Positions 61,439 to 64,000 of a stretch of DNA of 64,000 nt are shown here, piece by piece; position 1 is the stretch's first letter; each line of letters begins with the position of its first letter. The notes under the pieces are model-generated. The model made no database searches. It was not told where the DNA came from and saw nothing but the letters and a program-made list of their open reading frames with translations. The position numbers and the translations under genes are program-made. The stretch comes from Lentzea californiensis (lineage in GTDB: Bacteria > Actinomycetota > Actinomycetes > Mycobacteriales > Pseudonocardiaceae), in the NCBI RefSeq assembly GCF_024648825.1, contig NZ_JANBBE010000002.1, positions 62,001-126,000 on the forward strand, written 5' to 3'.

Positions 61439-63763
61439 GTGGAGAACAACGAAACGGCCGTCGTCACGGCTGACGACCTGGTGCGAGCACGCGAAAGGCT
61501 GCTCGTGCCAGGTCGTCGTCGCTTGGCCGCCGAACCGCTGCGCGAGGCACTCGTGGACCTGCACGAGTTCTGGCTGACCAAACATGCGGGGGGAGCGGGG
61601 GTATCCGGACCGGGTATCGCGCTCGTGGCGGTCGGCGGGCTGGGGCGGCGTGAGCTCGTGCCCTACTCCGACCTCGATCTGGTCCTGGTGCACAACGGCG
61701 TCAAGAACGTCGACGAGATCGCCGAGAAGCTCTGGTATCCACTGTGGAACTCCGGCATCGGGCTCGACCACTCGGTGCGAACGGTGGGGGAAGCTCTGAG
61801 GGTCGCCGCCGGTGACCTGAGAACAGCGTTGGGGCTGCTGGACATCCGGCACGTCGCGGGTGATCCCGAGGTCACCCAGAAGCTCGCCGAAGGCGCGAAG
61901 CAGGCGTGGCGCGGCAACGTCCGCAACCGGCTGGACGAGATGGCCGAGTCGTCGCAGAAGCGCTGGGCGCGCGGCGGCGAGATCGCACACCGCGTCGAAC
62001 CCGACCTGAAGCACGGCCGCGGGGGACTGCGGGACCTCACGCTCCTGGACGCGCTGTCGCTCGCGCAACTGGTCGACCGGCCGTCCGCCGAGGTCGACGA
62101 GGCGCGCCGGTTGCTGCTGGACGTGCGCACCGAACTCCGCCGGGTGGCGCGGAAACCTCGTGACGTGCTGCGGGCGCAGGACGGTGACGAGGTGGCGTCG
62201 GCACTGGGGCTGGCGGACCGGTTCGCCTTGGCCCGTTCCCTTTCTTCCGCCGCACGCACGGTCGTCTACGCGTTCGACGTGGCCATGCGGGCCGCTCGCG
62301 CCGCCGCGCCGAAACGCGGGCTCGGGGCGTTCCTCCGCGGGCAACCGCCGCGCAGGCCGTTGGACGAAGGCGTTGTGCTGCACGGTTCTGAGGTCTCGCT
62401 CGCCCGTGACGCGATCCCCAGCCGTGATCCGGCGTTGTTGTTGCGTGTCGCGACGGCGGCGGCTCGCAGCAAGCACCCGATCGCGACAGGCACGTTGTCC
62501 CGGCTCGCGGACTCGGCGCCGGAGCTGCGCCAGCCGTGGCCGCGCGAGGCCCGCGAGGAGCTGCTGGCGTTGCTGGGCAGCGGAAGCGGACTCGTGGACG
62601 TCGTGGAAGCGCTGGACCGCACGGACCTGTGGGGCCGGCTGTTCCCCGAGTGGGGTGCGGTGCGGGACCTGCCGCCGCGCGACGCCGCGCACATGTGGAC
62701 GGTCGACCGGCACCTCGTGCAGACGGTCGCGCACGCGGCCCGGCTGGCGACGACGGTGGCGCGGCCCGACCTGTTGCTGCTGGGCGCGCTGATCCACGAC
62801 ATCGGCAAGGGCCGGCAGCAGGACCACTCCGAGGTCGGGGCCGCGCTGGCGACCCAGATCGGGGAGCGCATCGGGCTGTGGCCGCAGGACGTCGAGACGT
62901 TGTCGGCGATGGTGCGGCACCACCTGTTGCTGCCGCACACCGCGACCCGCCGTGACGTCGAGGACGAGGCGACCGTGCACCGGGTGGTGGAAACGCTCGG
63001 CGGCGACGCGATCCTGCTGGAACTGCTGCACGCGCTGGCGGAGTCGGACTCCATCGCGACCGGGCCGGGCGTGTGGACGGACTGGAAGGCCGCGCTGATG
63101 GCCGACCTGGTCTCCCGTTGCCGCAAGGCCATGGCCGGGGAGGCGCTGCCCAAGCCGGAACCGCTCGACCCCGTGCACGTCGCGATGGCGGAACGCGTTG
63201 CGGCGTCGGGAAAGCCGGACGTGCTGCTGGAGAAGCAGGACCACGTGGCGGTCGTCACGGTGATCGCTCCGGACCGCCCGGGCCTGCTGTCCAAGGCCGC
63301 GGGTGTGCTCGCGTTGAACTCGCTGGAGGTCCACGCGGCGACGTTGCGCGCACACGGCGGCGCGACGGTGGACGCGTTCACGGTGTCGCCGCGGTTCGGC
63401 TCGCTGCCCGACGCCACCCTGCTGCGCGAACAGCTCTCCCGGGCGATCGACGGTTCGCTGTCGCTGGCCGACAAGCTCACCGCGAAGGAACGCGACTACG
63501 GTGGCCCGCCGCTCGACCCGCCGCCCGCGAAGGTGCTGTGGTTCGACGACGAGGCGACCGGCGCGGTGGTGCTGGAACTGCGCGCCGCCGACCGGATCGG
63601 GCTGCTGCACCACGTGGCGGGCGCGCTGGAGCAGTGCGGCGCCGACGTGCAGTGGGCGCGCGTGTCCACGCTGGGCGCGACGGTCGTCGACTCGTTCAGC
63701 ATCGCGGGCGCGGACCTCGACCGGCGCCGGATCGAACGGGCGGTGCTCGACGCGGCCAGGTAG
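61439..63763 (+). CDS. glnD: PII uridylyl/adenylyltransferase GlnD
   Basis: GlnD modifies PII in response to glutamine. The 774-residue protein is shorter than E. coli GlnD (890) but complete: nucleotidyltransferase domain with GGLGRRELVPYSDLDL (Gly-x10-Asp-x-Asp), the KHGRGGLRDL motif, the HD domain (ALIHDIGKGRQQDHSE, about 450), and two ACT domains (VIAPDRPGLLSKAAG, LRAADRIGLLHHVAG). AGGAGA precedes the GTG. In Corynebacterium and Streptomyces the enzyme adenylylates PII. Confidence 0.96.
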   Translation: MENNETAVVTADDLVRARERLLVPGRRRLAAEPLREALVDLHEFWLTKHAGGAGVSGPGIALVAVGGLGRRELVPYSDLDLVLVHNGVKNVDEIAEKLWYPLWNSGIGLDHSVRTVGEALRVAAGDLRTALGLLDIRHVAGDPEVTQKLAEGAKQAWRGNVRNRLDEMAESSQKRWARGGEIAHRVEPDLKHGRGGLRDLTLLDALSLAQLVDRPSAEVDEARRLLLDVRTELRRVARKPRDVLRAQDGDEVASALGLADRFALARSLSSAARTVVYAFDVAMRAARAAAPKRGLGAFLRGQPPRRPLDEGVVLHGSEVSLARDAIPSRDPALLLRVATAAARSKHPIATGTLSRLADSAPELRQPWPREAREELLALLGSGSGLVDVVEALDRTDLWGRLFPEWGAVRDLPPRDAAHMWTVDRHLVQTVAHAARLATTVARPDLLLLGALIHDIGKGRQQDHSEVGAALATQIGERIGLWPQDVETLSAMVRHHLLLPHTATRRDVEDEATVHRVVETLGGDAILLELLHALAESDSIATGPGVWTDWKAALMADLVSRCRKAMAGEALPKPEPLDPVHVAMAERVAASGKPDVLLEKQDHVAVVTVIAPDRPGLLSKAAGVLALNSLEVHAATLRAHGGATVDAFTVSPRFGSLPDATLLREQLSRAIDGSLSLADKLTAKERDYGGPPLDPPPAKVLWFDDEATGAVVLELRAADRIGLLHHVAGALEQCGADVQWARVSTLGATVVDSFSIAGADLDRRRIERAVLDAAR

Positions 63764-63791
63764 AGGTTGAGTAGCTCTACGCACAACCTCT
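63762..63791 (+). terminator. hairpin at the end of glnD
   Basis: AGAGGTTG (63762-63769) pairs with CAACCTCT (63784-63791); the loop holds GTAGCTCTAC, which can form its own small stem. The glnD stop codon is part of the left arm, so this is a likely terminator of the nitrogen operon. Confidence 0.65.
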
Positions 63792-64000
63792 CCGGGTGCT
63801 CACGCTCCTGCACGGTTCCGGAACAAGGCAGTGTTCGTGGTGTCCGGAAAGCGTCCTCGAGGGGTGGACCGCTTCCCGGACTGGCAGAGGCGGTGGTGCG
63901 CAGTGACGGCGCCGGGGGAGGTACCGGGCACTCGCACCACCGCCGATTCCCTTGTCTGACAACGAGACAGGTTCCTGGACAACCTCCGTCCGGCCTGGGC
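63792..64000. other. end of window, no recognisable gene
   Basis: No convincing coding frame is present in the last 209 bases; small open frames on the minus strand have no homology I can see. TGTCT-N7-AGACA (63953-63969) is a short inverted repeat. In mycobacteria ffh lies further along, so this could be the control region before it. Confidence 0.45.

Overview
The window is high-GC, gene-dense actinobacterial DNA with many GTG starts (one TTG), short operons joined by ATGA/GTGA overlaps, and several start codons preceded by a TANNNT hexamer instead of a Shine-Dalgarno sequence. Gene content and order (ddl, DUF3515, thiL, ung, DAK2 gene, recG, pyc, rsmD, coaD, sepIVA-like, DUF177, rpmF, rnc, mutM, acyP, smc, ftsY, amt, glnB, glnD) follow the Mycobacterium tuberculosis Rv2981c to Rv2918c region as I remember it, but the mycobacterial PDIM/PGL lipid locus is absent. 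My inference is a member of the Pseudonocardiales (Lentzea/Saccharothrix/Actinosynnema type); the species cannot be read from the sequence.

Positions 1-22573 are mostly housekeeping: cell wall (ddl), thiamine diphosphate (thiL), DNA repair (ung, recG, mutM), ribosomal proteins bL28 and bL32, pyruvate carboxylase, CoA synthesis (coaD), RNase III and two coiled-coil polarity or division proteins (FilP-like and SepIVA-like). Accessory genes here are an MFS exporter, a secreted propeller glycosidase, a metallo-beta-lactamase-fold hydrolase and two acetyltransferases.

Positions 22570-31968 form an accessory block between mutM and acyP: an OLD-family ATPase/TOPRIM nuclease, a PadR-HAAS membrane regulatory pair with a clear operator, a MarR regulator with a perfect palindrome, an orphan kdpDE two-component system, two paralogous Thr/Pro-rich membrane proteins and a secreted CAP-domain protein. 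From 32056 come acyP, an ECF sigma/zinc anti-sigma pair whose promoter matches the SigL-type consensus, and smc. A second insertion (37534-42850) holds an acyltransferase, a TPR protein, a tandem GNAT and an anmK-sodium symporter operon, followed by ftsY.

Positions 44388-57812 are a metabolic island for purine and glyoxylate use. They encode an IclR regulator, malate synthase, a DUF6986 lyase-like protein, uricase, OHCU decarboxylase, hydroxypyruvate isomerase, tartronate semialdehyde reductase, glyoxylate carboligase, glycerate kinase, allantoinase and allantoicase. Urate would go through allantoin and allantoate to ureidoglycolate and glyoxylate, which enters central metabolism as malate or as phosphoglycerate. 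HIU hydrolase and ureidoglycolate lyase are not in the window. A motif shared by the aceB and uraD/hyi promoter regions suggests common control by the IclR protein. The glyoxylate carboligase carries Glu at position 51, where the E. coli enzyme has its unusual Val51.

The window ends with a secreted alpha/beta hydrolase and the nitrogen operon amt-glnB-glnD behind two GlnR-type boxes. Other points of interest are a palindromic repeat present twice (after ftsY and at the glycerate kinase start), two structured intergenic elements with no assigned role, and several convergent genes that overlap at their 3' ends. I saw no tRNA, rRNA, CRISPR array, insertion sequence, prophage or biosynthetic megacluster.
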